64,000 nt of DNA from Bacteroidota bacterium (GTDB taxonomy: Bacteria; Bacteroidota; Bacteroidia; Chitinophagales; Chitinophagaceae), in the NCBI GenBank assembly GCA_026391435.1, contig JAPLEJ010000050.1:38912-102911 (forward strand), read 5' to 3'. Under the pieces are notes generated by a model, which had not been told where the DNA came from, ran no database searches, and saw only the letters and a program-made list of their open reading frames with translations. This document shows, piece after piece, positions 24,649-34,484 of the stretch. The position numbers were made by a program, and so were the translations under genes. Within the stretch, counting starts at the first letter, position 1. The number at the start of each line of letters is the position of its first letter.

Positions 24649-26808
24649 ATGCGAAACATTATGACATATTTACGACAAAATAAGTGGAAGGTATTCACTA
24701 CTGTAGTTTTATTGGGCGTTGTTTTATTTGCGTTTAAAACATTCGATAAGCAAAATGGCGAATTGCCCGAAGTGAGGCATAGAAAATTATTATCCACCAT
24801 CGGACATTTATTAGAAACAGAACATTATAGTCCTCGAAAAATTGATGATGAATTTTCACGTGATGTTTTCAATGGCTTTTTAAAAACGTTAGATCCTGAA
24901 AAAAATATTTTTTTAAATACAGATATTCAAGCACTTCAAATTTATCAGAATAAGATAGATGAAGAAATTCACGGAGCAGATATTTTATTTGAACCTGCGG
25001 TGAGTATTATTTATGAAAAAAGATTAGTAGAAGCGCGTAAGATTTTTGAAACCATCATTCAGACTCCTTTTGATTATAATATGGATGATTCGATTTCGTT
25101 GGATTTAGAAAATAAAAAAGCGCCCATCAATGAAGCGGATAGGTATAAAAATTGGTACCAGATTTTGAAATATAAATCATTAGATCGATATGCCAATTTA
25201 GTGGAAGAAAGAGAGAAAAATAAAACAAAGGAGAAGTTCGTTGTAAAAGCAGATTCCACTTTAGAGAGGGAAGCGCGAGGTACTGTAAAAAAAGAGTATG
25301 CAAAGAGATTTGAGCGATTAGAAAAAACTTTTGATAAGGAAAAAAGGTTCGAAACATTTTTGAATACCATCACTGGATTAATGGATCCGCATACTGATTA
25401 TTTTGCACCAGTGGAGAAGCGATCTTTTACCGAACAAATGAGCGGCACTTTTTATGGTATTGGAGCACAATTGACACAGGATGACAATGGCATTAAAATT
25501 GCCAGTATTCAGCCAGGGGGCGCGGCTTGGAAGTCAGGTCAGTTGGTTGTTAATGATGTGATAACCAAAGTGGGTCAGGGTTCTGAAGAGCCTGTTGATG
25601 TGACTGGATATGAAACAACAGATGCTGTAAAATTGATAAGGGGAAATTTAGGCACAGAAGTTAGATTAACCATTCGCAAACCGGATGGTTCTACTAAAGT
25701 GGTTTCATTAAAGCGAGAAAAAATCATTTTAGATGAAGGTTTTGCACGTAGCGCCATTATTCAAAAAGGCAATGATAAATATGGATACATATTACTTCCT
25801 GATTTTTATGCCGACTTTGATAGGGAAGAAGGTGCAAGATGTGCAAGAGATGTAGCCAAAGAAATTGAAAAATTAAAAGCCGAAAAAGTAAAGGGTATTG
25901 CTATAGATATTAGGTATAATGGCGGGGGTTCTTTGTATGAAGTGGTTCAAATGGCAGGTCTTTTTATTGACCAAGGTCCTATTGTTCAAATCAGAAATAA
26001 AGAAGGGCGTTCGCAAATTTTAGCTGATGAAGTACCAGGCACTATTTATAATGGTCCATTGGTGGTGATGGTCAATGAATTTAGCGCATCGGCAAGTGAA
26101 ATTTTTGCAGGTGCTATTCAGGATTATAAAAGAGGAATCATTATGGGTAGCACTTCGACATATGGTAAAGGAACGGTGCAACGCAATGTTGCTTTTGGAA
26201 AGCCATTGGATGATATGGGAATTCAAACTGAGTATGGTGCTGTGAAATTAACATTCCAAAAATTTTATAGGGTCACTGGAAGTTCTACACAAAAAAAAGG
26301 AGTTGTGCCAGATGTAATCTTTCCTGATGAATATGAATTTTTAAAGTACAGAGAAAAGGACAATGAAGCTGCGCTTCCATGGGATGAAATGGAAAGGGCT
26401 AAATTCCAAGTATGGCCAAATAATGCAGCCATCGCAGCTATTGCAGCAAAAGCAAATGAAAAAATTGCAAAGGATACGGCGATCGCTGAATTCAAAAAGA
26501 CACTTCAATGGGTGTCCACGCAAATGGACCGACCTGTGAATTTAAAATTAGATAAGTATGTCACTTATAGAAAACAACTCATGGTTAACATGCGCATCAA
26601 CGATAACAGGATTAAATTAAAGGATTCTATGCAAGTGACTTCACTCAAAGCAGATTACGATAAATTTTATAACAATCCTGATAAAACAAAACAAGATCGT
26701 TATCAAGCTTGGCTTAAAATGGTAGCAAAGGATGCTCAAGTGAATGAAGCAAGTAAATTATTAGCTGAATTTTTACCACAAAATTGGGTTGCTAAAAAAG
26801 GGAACTAA
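24649..26808 (+). CDS. prc: C-terminal processing (tail-specific) protease, S41 family
   Basis: I prefer ATG 24649 (MRNIMTYLRQNKWKVFTTVV) over the track's GTG at 24592; ATG 24661 is also possible. The roughly 719-aa product has an N-terminal membrane anchor or signal, a helical N-terminal domain, a PDZ domain (GTFYGIGAQLTQDDNG, IASIQPGGAAWKSG) and the S41 core with NEFSASASEIFAG (catalytic Ser) and STYGKGTVQ (catalytic Lys), then a C-terminal DUF3340-like helical part. It degrades or trims envelope proteins. A TATTTTTG box sits 9 bp before the start. Confidence 0.92.
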   Translation: MRNIMTYLRQNKWKVFTTVVLLGVVLFAFKTFDKQNGELPEVRHRKLLSTIGHLLETEHYSPRKIDDEFSRDVFNGFLKTLDPEKNIFLNTDIQALQIYQNKIDEEIHGADILFEPAVSIIYEKRLVEARKIFETIIQTPFDYNMDDSISLDLENKKAPINEADRYKNWYQILKYKSLDRYANLVEEREKNKTKEKFVVKADSTLEREARGTVKKEYAKRFERLEKTFDKEKRFETFLNTITGLMDPHTDYFAPVEKRSFTEQMSGTFYGIGAQLTQDDNGIKIASIQPGGAAWKSGQLVVNDVITKVGQGSEEPVDVTGYETTDAVKLIRGNLGTEVRLTIRKPDGSTKVVSLKREKIILDEGFARSAIIQKGNDKYGYILLPDFYADFDREEGARCARDVAKEIEKLKAEKVKGIAIDIRYNGGGSLYEVVQMAGLFIDQGPIVQIRNKEGRSQILADEVPGTIYNGPLVVMVNEFSASASEIFAGAIQDYKRGIIMGSTSTYGKGTVQRNVAFGKPLDDMGIQTEYGAVKLTFQKFYRVTGSSTQKKGVVPDVIFPDEYEFLKYREKDNEAALPWDEMERAKFQVWPNNAAIAAIAAKANEKIAKDTAIAEFKKTLQWVSTQMDRPVNLKLDKYVTYRKQLMVNMRINDNRIKLKDSMQVTSLKADYDKFYNNPDKTKQDRYQAWLKMVAKDAQVNEASKLLAEFLPQNWVAKKGN

Positions 26809-26821
26809 TTAAATTTGAACT

Positions 26822-27340
26822 ATGAAAGTGGATGAATCTGCAAGTATTAAAAAGTGGCATGTTATTTATACAAAGTCGAAGTGGGAGAAAAAAGTAGATG
26901 GGTTATTATTAAAAAATGGCATTGAAAGCTGGTGCCCTGTTCAAAAAAAGGAAAGACAATGGTCGGATAGAAAAAAAATTATCGAAGAGCCTTTATTCAG
27001 ATCTTATGTCTTTGTTAAAATAAATAAATCAGAACATTCTAAAGTACTGGGTATTATAGGGGTGGTTAATTTTTTATATTTTGAAAAAAAACCAGCCATT
27101 ATTAGAGACAACGAAATTGAAGTCATTCGAAAATATTTGGGACTAGCCAATACGGCAATTCAAGTAGTGAATTTAACCAACCTACCTGCGCAAACCAAAG
27201 TATCCATTAACCAAGGTTTATTTATGGGCCAAAAAGGAGAAGTGATCCGATCCAGCAAAAAAACTGTTTTTGTTCAATTGCAAAGCATCAACATGATGAT
27301 GATTGTAGAATTCAAGGTAGAGGAAGTATCGCTGCACTAA
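26822..27340 (+). CDS. UpxY-like NusG-family transcription antiterminator
   Basis: The 172-aa protein has a NusG N-terminal domain (KKWHVIYTKSKWEKKVDGLL, ESWCPVQKKERQWSDRKK, EPLFRSYVFVK) and a KOW-like C-terminal part (GLFMGQKGEVIRSSKKTVFVQLQ). This matches the UpxY/RfaH-type specialised paralogues that Bacteroidetes use for polysaccharide operons. No capsule or glycosyltransferase cluster adjoins it here; it follows prc by 13 bp and converges on mtaB. Its target operon is presumably elsewhere. Confidence 0.88.
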   Translation: MKVDESASIKKWHVIYTKSKWEKKVDGLLLKNGIESWCPVQKKERQWSDRKKIIEEPLFRSYVFVKINKSEHSKVLGIIGVVNFLYFEKKPAIIRDNEIEVIRKYLGLANTAIQVVNLTNLPAQTKVSINQGLFMGQKGEVIRSSKKTVFVQLQSINMMMIVEFKVEEVSLH

Positions 27341-27341
27341 T

Positions 27342-28637
27342 TTACGCCACAGTCCAATCAATTAACTGATTACTCCATTCTGGTCGATAAGGGGTTTCTA
27401 CTCGAATATAATTATCTGTATATCCTTCTAACATGAGTAGTTCATTGTTATCTTTTGCCGCCTTGGGAGATTCAAATAAAACTTTCCGAGTGGAGCCTGC
27501 ATGTTGTGCAGTAAAATATTGTAGTTTTTGATACGATAAATTTCTTAATATTTTATTACGCTCCTGTCTAACAGAAATAGGTACTACTGGTTTAATGGTT
27601 AATGCTTTTGTAGCCGCTCGTTCAGAGTAAGTGAATACATGTAAATAGGAAATATCAAGTGCATGTATGAAGTCCATACTTTCTTTAAAATAATCTTCTG
27701 TTTCACCAGGAGAACCCACAATCACATCTACTCCAATACAAGCATGCGGCATTATTTTTTTAATCAAGTTCACTCTATCTAGATAAACATCTCTTGTATA
27801 CCTTCGCTGCATTAATTTTAAAACAGCATCTGATCCGCTTTGCAATGGGATATGAAAATGGGGCATGAATTGATCGCTCTTAGCAACCCATTCAATAATT
27901 TCGTTGGTCAATAAATTGGGTTCGATAGAAGAAATACGATATCTAGGTATCGTGGTTTGTTCATCCAATGCTTTTACTAAATCAAAAAAGGATTCATCGT
28001 GTTTTTTCCCTCCTGTTTGTCCTTTTCCAAAATCACCTAAATTAATTCCAGTTAAAACAATTTCTTTCACTCCCTTTTCTGCTAATCCTTGTGCTTGGGC
28101 AACCACATTTTCAATCCGATCGCTACGGCTTTTGCCGCGCGCTAATGGAATGGTACAAAAAGTACAACTATAATCACATCCATCCTGTACTTTTAAAAAT
28201 GTACGGGTACGGTCATTGACCGAAAAAGAGGAATGAAAGTCAGATACAGTATCTATATCACAACTACATATTTTGGTAGCATCACCCTTGGTTAAATTGG
28301 AAAGGTGTTGAATTAAATTAAATTTTTCTGCAGCACCTAATACTAGATCTACTCCTGGAATAATTGCAATCTCATTAGGCTTTAATTGAGCATAGCAACC
28401 TGTTATCACTACAAAGCTTTCAGGGGAGCGTCTTTGTATACGACGCACTAATTGACGACATTCTTTATCTGCATTTTCAGTGACAGAACAGGTATTGATC
28501 ACATAAACATCCGCTTTGTCTGTAAATTCCTTCTTTTCAAATCCGCCCTGCTCCAATTGTCTTGAAAGGGTAGATGTTTCTGAAAAGTTGAGTTTGCAGC
28601 CTAGGGTATGAAAGGCGACACTGGTGGGTTGGCTCAT
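27342..28637 (-). CDS. mtaB: tRNA t6A37 methylthiotransferase
   Basis: This is a radical-SAM methylthiotransferase with the UPF0004 domain (FHTLGCKLNFSE, NTCSVTENADKEC, ITGCYAQ), the radical-SAM motif CDYSCTFCTIPLARGKSRS and a C-terminal TRAM-like region. The CKLN motif and overall layout favour MtaB over MiaB or RimO. The ATG at 28637 (MSQPTSVAFHTLGC) is preferred to the track's upstream TTG, giving 431 aa. A perfect TATCTTTG -7 box (28644-28651, minus) lies 6 bp before that ATG. Confidence 0.92.
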   Translation of the reverse strand: MSQPTSVAFHTLGCKLNFSETSTLSRQLEQGGFEKKEFTDKADVYVINTCSVTENADKECRQLVRRIQRRSPESFVVITGCYAQLKPNEIAIIPGVDLVLGAAEKFNLIQHLSNLTKGDATKICSCDIDTVSDFHSSFSVNDRTRTFLKVQDGCDYSCTFCTIPLARGKSRSDRIENVVAQAQGLAEKGVKEIVLTGINLGDFGKGQTGGKKHDESFFDLVKALDEQTTIPRYRISSIEPNLLTNEIIEWVAKSDQFMPHFHIPLQSGSDAVLKLMQRRYTRDVYLDRVNLIKKIMPHACIGVDVIVGSPGETEDYFKESMDFIHALDISYLHVFTYSERAATKALTIKPVVPISVRQERNKILRNLSYQKLQYFTAQHAGSTRKVLFESPKAAKDNNELLMLEGYTDNYIRVETPYRPEWSNQLIDWTVA

Positions 28638-28643
28638 GGACAA

Positions 28644-28651
28644 CAAAGATA
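28644..28651 (-). promoter_or_regulatory. candidate -7 box for mtaB
   Basis: TATCTTTG on the minus strand (CAAAGATA on the plus strand) matches TAnnTTTG, with 6 nt to the ATG at 28637. It supports the ATG start and suggests an almost leaderless mRNA. No clear -33 TTTG was found at the right distance. Confidence 0.4.
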
Positions 28652-28704
28652 AAAAACCTTGAGGGAACCTTAAAATCTTAAAATATACTTAAAGCGGCTA
28701 TTAA

Positions 28705-28736
28705 TTTCCCATTTTGGCTAGATTCAATTAAGTTTG
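28705..28736 (+). promoter_or_regulatory. candidate promoter for the DUF2723 gene
   Basis: TTTC (28705-28708), 20 bp, then TAAGTTTG (28729-28736) match the Bacteroidetes promoter except the last base of the -33 element. The box lies 21 bp before the ATG at 28758 and overlaps the track's TTG start, which argues for the downstream ATG. Confidence 0.45.
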
Positions 28737-28757
28737 CAACTACTAAAATGGTCAAAA

Positions 28758-31700
28758 ATGGACTTCAAAAAAATTAATAATTGGACGGGTTGGGTGGTTA
28801 CTTTAATCGCTTGTACCGTCTATGTGATGACAGCAGAAGCCGCCGGCAGTTTTTGGGATTGCGGTGAATTTATCAGCAGTGCTTATAAATTACAAATACC
28901 ACATCCTCCAGGAGCACCTATGTTTGTTTTATTAGGTAGGGTATTTATTATTTTATTTGGAGACAATCCACTCACAGCTGCCAAGGCAGTGAATACCATG
29001 AGTGCTTTAGCAAGTGGTTTTACCATTTTATTTTTATTTTGGACCATCACCCATTTTGCGAAACGAATTGTAACCAAGCAAACTGGCGCTGAACCAGTAG
29101 GATATCAAATTATGGCCATTATGGGTGCCGGTATTGTAGGTGCCTTAGCCTATACTTTTAGTGATTCATTTTGGTACAGTGCAGTTGAAGGGGAAGTGTA
29201 TGCATTGAGTTCTTTTTTCACTGCATTGGTTTTTTGGGCCATTTTGAAATGGGAGCATAAGGCCGATCAGCCAGGCGCTGATAAGTGGATTATTTTTATT
29301 TTTTACATGATGGGCTTATCGATAGGAGTTCACTTATTAAATATTTTAACCATTCCTGCTATAGTCATGGTCTATTATTTTAGACAATACAAGCCTACTT
29401 TAATGGGAGGGTTTATTGCTTTTTTAATAGGCGTGGTCATCACTGGATTTATTCAAGTGGTCCTTATTCAGTATACTGTTAAATGGGCGGGGGCTTTTGA
29501 TGTTAGTTTTGTGAATTCATTAGGCTTGCCCTTTTTTAGTGGATTCATTTTCTTTTTTGTATTATTAGCTGCCATTTTAGGTTTCGGTATTTATTATGCC
29601 AATAAAAAAGGACTTTATTTTTTAAAGTTGGGGGTATGGTCCATGATATTTATGTTATTAGGGTATACCACTTATGTCACTACCATGATTCGCTCCAATG
29701 CAGATCCTTCGGTGGATATGTATAATGTTGACAATCCTGTTACCTTGGTCGGATATTTAGGTAGAGAGCAATATGGTGATTGGCCTATTTTATTTGGTCC
29801 AGATTATGTAGACAAAGTGGAGAATGTTGAAAATGGAGATCAATATGTGAAAGCACCTAAGCAATATGACTTATCAGGTAAAAACTATAAGAGAGATTGG
29901 ACTTCGGCACCCTCTTCGCATTTATTTCCAAGAATGTGGGATGGCGAGAATGATAGAGGTCAAATGGATAGTTATAGAGCATTCGCTGGAGTAGTGGATG
30001 GCGAAGCGCCCACATTGCGTGACAATATCAAATACTTTACCAATTATCAATTCGGGTTTATGTATTTGCGATATTTCTTATGGAATTTTGCAGGTAAGCA
30101 AAATGATTTACAAGGATTTGGAAATGTAAGAGATGGTAATTTTAGTACTGGAATTTCGGTGGTAGATAATTTATTTTTTGGTGATCAGTCTAAATTACCA
30201 GACACCATAAAAAATAACAATAAAGCACACAACAATTTATTCTTCTTACCATTTCTTTTAGGATTAATTGGTTTAATATTCCAATACCAACAAAATAAAA
30301 AAGATTTTATCGTAACAGGTTTACTTTTCTTTTTTACAGGGGTGGCCATCGTGCTTTATCTTAATCAAGTGAGTTTGCAACCTCGTGAGCGTGATTATGC
30401 TTATGTGGGGTCCTTTTATGTATTTGCTATTTGGATAGGATTAGGCGTATTGCAAGTGATTACTTGGCTATCTAGAGTAGTGAATCAAAGAACGGCGAGT
30501 ATTATAGCTACCGTTATTTGTTTTTTTGCAGTACCTGCATTAATGGCACAACAAGAATGGGATGACCATGATCGTAGTCAAAAAACGTTGCCTCGTGATT
30601 TGGCCCGTAACTATTTAGAAAGCTGCCCTCCTAATGCAATACTATTTTCATTTGGAGACAATGACACTTACCCATTATGGTATGCACAAGAAGTGGAAGG
30701 CATCCGTCCAGATGTGCGTGTGGTGGTGAATAGTCTATTGGGTTCCGATTGGTATATGAAGGAGTTGAGGTATAAGGTGAATCAAAGCGATAAATTCGAT
30801 GTCATATTTACTGAAGAACAAGTATCGGGTAATAAGTTAAATGTCGCCTATTATAATGCATTGCCAGAATTTGGTGAAACAAGGTACCATAACTTAGATT
30901 CCGTATTTAGATATGTCATTGGTGATCCTACAGGGAAATATATGGCTTCAACGCAAGATGGACCTGTCAATATTTTCCCAACACATAAATTTAAAGTGCC
31001 TGTCAATAAAGCCAATGCATTGGCATCAGGAATTGCTAAGGCAACAGATACCATTGTAGACAATTTGCTTATCGACTTTAATCCTAACAGACAATATCTA
31101 TTAAAAAATGAATTGGCGATGTATTCCATTATAGCGACCTCTCAATTCAAAAGACCTATATGCTTTACTTCTACACAAGAATTAAAGGAGTTAGGTTTAG
31201 ATAAATATGTTCGTCAGACAGGGTTGTCTTATCAATTGGTTCCTGTTTTGAATCAAAATATGGATGCTGATTTAGCTTATAAAAATATGATGACTAAATT
31301 TGCTTTTGGGAATGCTAAAAATCCGAATGTCTATTTTGATGAAGAAAATAGACGTCATTTAAATTCATTAAGATTGGCATTTGCTCAAGTAGCGCAAGCA
31401 TTAGTAGCAGAAGGAAAAAGAGAGAAAGCGCAGCAATTACTAAGAAAATTTGATTCCGAAACCAATGAAAAAAGTTTCCCTTATGGAATGACTTCTAATA
31501 GAGGTAATCAACATAATTATTTCTCTTACTTATTCTTACAAGCATGTTACGCTTCTGGCGAATTAAATTTGGCTAAAAAAGTAACTACTTCATTATTAAA
31601 GGATTTAAAGCAGGAGGTAACTTATTATAAGGGGTTGGGTGATTCTATGAGTAATGATCAATTTTTGCAAAATGCCGAAAATGCATATCAAGGAAAACCG

Positions 31701-31811
31701 AATACTTTAGCAAGTAAGCAAATAGCATTTGTGCAGGATATTTTAACCTGCTCACAACTAGTAGATGCAGTCAGTAAAATGGAGAAGGATTTTTCAGCTA
31801 TAAAGAAATAA
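28758..31811 (+). CDS. DUF2723 (TMEM260-like) multi-pass membrane protein
   Basis: From ATG 28758 (MDFKKINNWTGWVVTLIAC) the product is 1017 aa. The N-terminal part has DUF2723 signatures, GSFWDCGEFISSAYKLQIPH and PPGAPMFVLLGRVFIILFG, and about a dozen transmembrane helices to roughly residue 600. The C-terminal part is soluble, with SFGDNDTYPLWYAQEVEGIR and a helical end. Eukaryotic TMEM260 is a protein O-mannosyltransferase, so a glycosyltransferase role is likely but not proven for the bacterial family. It is followed by a strong terminator. Confidence 0.85.
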   Translation: MDFKKINNWTGWVVTLIACTVYVMTAEAAGSFWDCGEFISSAYKLQIPHPPGAPMFVLLGRVFIILFGDNPLTAAKAVNTMSALASGFTILFLFWTITHFAKRIVTKQTGAEPVGYQIMAIMGAGIVGALAYTFSDSFWYSAVEGEVYALSSFFTALVFWAILKWEHKADQPGADKWIIFIFYMMGLSIGVHLLNILTIPAIVMVYYFRQYKPTLMGGFIAFLIGVVITGFIQVVLIQYTVKWAGAFDVSFVNSLGLPFFSGFIFFFVLLAAILGFGIYYANKKGLYFLKLGVWSMIFMLLGYTTYVTTMIRSNADPSVDMYNVDNPVTLVGYLGREQYGDWPILFGPDYVDKVENVENGDQYVKAPKQYDLSGKNYKRDWTSAPSSHLFPRMWDGENDRGQMDSYRAFAGVVDGEAPTLRDNIKYFTNYQFGFMYLRYFLWNFAGKQNDLQGFGNVRDGNFSTGISVVDNLFFGDQSKLPDTIKNNNKAHNNLFFLPFLLGLIGLIFQYQQNKKDFIVTGLLFFFTGVAIVLYLNQVSLQPRERDYAYVGSFYVFAIWIGLGVLQVITWLSRVVNQRTASIIATVICFFAVPALMAQQEWDDHDRSQKTLPRDLARNYLESCPPNAILFSFGDNDTYPLWYAQEVEGIRPDVRVVVNSLLGSDWYMKELRYKVNQSDKFDVIFTEEQVSGNKLNVAYYNALPEFGETRYHNLDSVFRYVIGDPTGKYMASTQDGPVNIFPTHKFKVPVNKANALASGIAKATDTIVDNLLIDFNPNRQYLLKNELAMYSIIATSQFKRPICFTSTQELKELGLDKYVRQTGLSYQLVPVLNQNMDADLAYKNMMTKFAFGNAKNPNVYFDEENRRHLNSLRLAFAQVAQALVAEGKREKAQQLLRKFDSETNEKSFPYGMTSNRGNQHNYFSYLFLQACYASGELNLAKKVTTSLLKDLKQEVTYYKGLGDSMSNDQFLQNAENAYQGKPNTLASKQIAFVQDILTCSQLVDAVSKMEKDFSAIKK

Positions 31812-31828
31812 ACGAACAGGTATAAAAT

Positions 31829-31868
31829 AAAAGCCCTCTTTTTTCTATTGGAAGAAAGAGGGCTTTTT
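31829..31868. terminator. bidirectional terminator
   Basis: A stem of about 17 bp (AAAAGCCCTCTTTTTTC with GAAGAAAGAGGGCTTTT, one wobble) has A- and T-tracts on its two sides. It lies between the convergent DUF2723 and cysteine desulfurase genes and should serve both. Confidence 0.88.
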
Positions 31869-31889
31869 AATATCCTATATTTTACAGCT

Positions 31890-33017
31890 TTATAATAAAG
31901 AAGTTAATGCTTGAACTACAGTATCAATTTCTTGTTTTGTATTGTATTTTGAAAAAGAAAAACGAACGGTCACGATATCTGAACCCTTATTTAAAGCGGC
32001 TATAACATGAGAGCCTTGTTGTGCGCCACTAGAACATGCACTTCCACCGCTAGCACAAATATTTTGAATATCTAAATTAAACAAGAGCATCTCTGTCTTT
32101 TGATTTTTAGGGAAATTAACACTTAGTAAAGTGTACAAACTTTCACCAAAGGGATCACCATTAAAGCTAACACTAGGAATATGTGTATTCAAAGCGTCAT
32201 ACATATATTTTTTTAGTTCTTGAATATAGGTTTTATCTGCTTCGTGGTTTTCATGTGCCAATGTTAAAGCTTTTGCAAGTCCCACGATGCCATATACATT
32301 TTCAGTACCTGCGCGCATATTTCTTTCCTGAGCACCCCCGTGCAAAAAGGGATGTATTTTAATATTTTCATTAATGTAAAGTATGCCCACTCCCTTAGGG
32401 CCATGAAATTTATGACCTGCTCCTGTGATAAAATCGACATTAGTGTTTTTTAAATCAAAAGGGAAATGCCCCACTGTTTGAACTGTATCGCTATGGAAAT
32501 AGGCATTATACTTTTTACATATTGCCCCCACTGTATCAAGATGGATACAATTACCAATTTCATTATTAGCATGCATAATACTGACAATGGTTTTGCCTGT
32601 ATCTTCTTTTAATAATGCTTCAAGATGTGAAGTGTCGATATGCCCATTGGGTAAAATAGAAACATAAGACAATTTAATCTGATGGGCTTTGGCTAAATAT
32701 TCGACAGTATGCAAAGTGGCATGATGTTCGATAGGGGAGCTGATGATATGAGTACAACCAAGATCGGTTACTGCCGCATGTAAAATAGTATTACTGCTTT
32801 CAGTACCGCCACTGGTAAAAAATATTTCAGCAGGTTTTGCTCCCAAGATGGAGGCTACCGTTTTTCGGGCTTGTTCAATGGCCATTCGCGTTTCACGACC
32901 GTAACTATAAATAGACGATGGGTTGCCAAATTGCTCTTTAAAAAAGGGCAACATGCTTTCTAGTACCAATGGGTCAATGGGCGTGGTAGCCGCATTATCA
33001 AAATAGATTCTTTCCAT
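31890..33017 (-). CDS. cysteine desulfurase (NifS/IscS family)
   Basis: The 375-aa PLP enzyme takes sulfur from cysteine for Fe-S clusters or tRNA thiolation. It begins IYFDNAATTPIDPLVLE, has SPIEHHATLHTVEYLA, the PLP lysine in GAGHKFHGPKG and the catalytic Cys loop GGSACSSGAQQGSHV. No iscU, iscA or thiolase partner is adjacent, so IscS-, NifS- or other subtypes cannot be separated. It starts 11 bp downstream of the phosphohexomutase on the same strand. Confidence 0.92.
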   Translation of the reverse strand: MERIYFDNAATTPIDPLVLESMLPFFKEQFGNPSSIYSYGRETRMAIEQARKTVASILGAKPAEIFFTSGGTESSNTILHAAVTDLGCTHIISSPIEHHATLHTVEYLAKAHQIKLSYVSILPNGHIDTSHLEALLKEDTGKTIVSIMHANNEIGNCIHLDTVGAICKKYNAYFHSDTVQTVGHFPFDLKNTNVDFITGAGHKFHGPKGVGILYINENIKIHPFLHGGAQERNMRAGTENVYGIVGLAKALTLAHENHEADKTYIQELKKYMYDALNTHIPSVSFNGDPFGESLYTLLSVNFPKNQKTEMLLFNLDIQNICASGGSACSSGAQQGSHVIAALNKGSDIVTVRFSFSKYNTKQEIDTVVQALTSLL

Positions 33018-33028
33018 ACAAATCGAAG

Positions 33029-34411
33029 TTACTGAATGGCTTGAATAATTGAAATAATTTTATCTGCTAATTGATCTGCCTCTATTTGCGTGGGAGCTTC
33101 GGTATAAATACGAATAATTGGCTCGGTATTACTTGACCTTAAGTGTACCCATTCACTTTTGAAGTCAATTTTCATCCCATCTTCTCTATTCATTGGGTAG
33201 TTTGAAAATTGCTTTTCTAAATGTGCAAAAATATTTTCTAATGAGATGCTATCGTTCAATTCCATTTTCTTTTTGCTCATGAAATAGACAGGGTAACTTG
33301 CTTTTAAAGTGGAAGCGGTTATTTTCGACTTTGCTAAATGAGTTAAAAATAAAGCAATACCAATTAAGGCATCTCTGCCATAGTGTAAATCTGGAACTAT
33401 AATACCGCCATTGCCTTCACCCCCAATTACTGCATGTTCTTGCTTCATTTTATTTACCACATTCACTTCACCGACGGCGCTAGCAAAATAAGTACCTCCT
33501 CTTTTTTCAGTGACATCTTTTAATGCCCTTGTGGAAGAAAGATTGCTGACCGTCGCTCCTTTTTTGTGTTGTAAAATATAATCTGCAATCGCAACTAAAG
33601 TGTATTCTTCTCCAAATAATTCCCCATCCTCACTCACGAAACACAAGCGGTCTACATCAGGATCAACAGCGATACCTAAGTGTGCTTTATTATTGATGAC
33701 AGTGGTGCAAAGTTGGGTTAAATTTTCTTTTAAAGGTTCTGGGTTATGTTCAAAATTCCCATGCATCTCTGCATTTAAAACTTTAATGTTGGTTACGCCT
33801 ATTGCATTTAACAAGGCGGGTACCGTAAATGCGCCCGAACTATTGATCGCATCTACTACCACAGAAAATTGCGCATCTTCTATGGCTTGGATATCCACTA
33901 ATGGGTAATTAATAATGGCTTTAATGTGATTTTCTAAACTAGCATTATCGGAAATGAGATGACCCATATGGTCAATATCTGCATAATTAAAATCTTCCTT
34001 GGCGGCAATTGCTAATATAGTTTTACCTTCTTCTGCACTCACAAATTCACCTTTATTATTTAATAGTTTTAAAGCATTCCACTCTTTGGGATTATGACTT
34101 GCTGTGATGATAATACCGCCATTGGCTTTTTCAAAAACAACCGCCATCTCTACAGTAGGTGTGGTGCTCAATCCCAAATGAACCACATCGATTCCTAGAG
34201 ACAAAAGACTTTGTTCAACAAGTGTTTCAACCATGGCGCCACTCATTCTGCCATCTCTACCTAAAACCACTTTGATGCGTCCTGTTGATTGGCTCATAAG
34301 CCAAGTGCCATAAGCAGAGGCAAATTTAACGATATCAATAGGAGTGAGGTTCTCATTCGGTTTTCCACCAATGGTGCCTCTAAAACCAGAAATGCTTTTA
34401 ATCAGTGCCAT
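33029..34411 (-). CDS. glmM: phosphohexomutase, probably phosphoglucosamine mutase
   Basis: The 460-aa protein has the alpha-D-phosphohexomutase motifs: SISGFRGTIGGKPNENLTP, phospho-serine loop ITASHNPKEWNALK, metal loop VDPDVDRLCFV, sugar loop GGEGNGGII and phosphate loop RSSNTEPIIRIYTE. Bacteroidetes proteins of this length are generally assigned as GlmM, which makes GlcN-1-P for peptidoglycan, but the subtype is inferred from length and the N-terminal FRGTIGG. It is distinct from the 575-aa mutase at 18687. Confidence 0.8.
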   Translation of the reverse strand: MALIKSISGFRGTIGGKPNENLTPIDIVKFASAYGTWLMSQSTGRIKVVLGRDGRMSGAMVETLVEQSLLSLGIDVVHLGLSTTPTVEMAVVFEKANGGIIITASHNPKEWNALKLLNNKGEFVSAEEGKTILAIAAKEDFNYADIDHMGHLISDNASLENHIKAIINYPLVDIQAIEDAQFSVVVDAINSSGAFTVPALLNAIGVTNIKVLNAEMHGNFEHNPEPLKENLTQLCTTVINNKAHLGIAVDPDVDRLCFVSEDGELFGEEYTLVAIADYILQHKKGATVSNLSSTRALKDVTEKRGGTYFASAVGEVNVVNKMKQEHAVIGGEGNGGIIVPDLHYGRDALIGIALFLTHLAKSKITASTLKASYPVYFMSKKKMELNDSISLENIFAHLEKQFSNYPMNREDGMKIDFKSEWVHLRSSNTEPIIRIYTEAPTQIEADQLADKIISIIQAIQ

Positions 34412-34484
34412 TTATATGAAGTTGCTTGTTAAATTAAGTTATGCAAATTTACTTTATTTTTTTGCATTCTTGTATCTTTATGCC

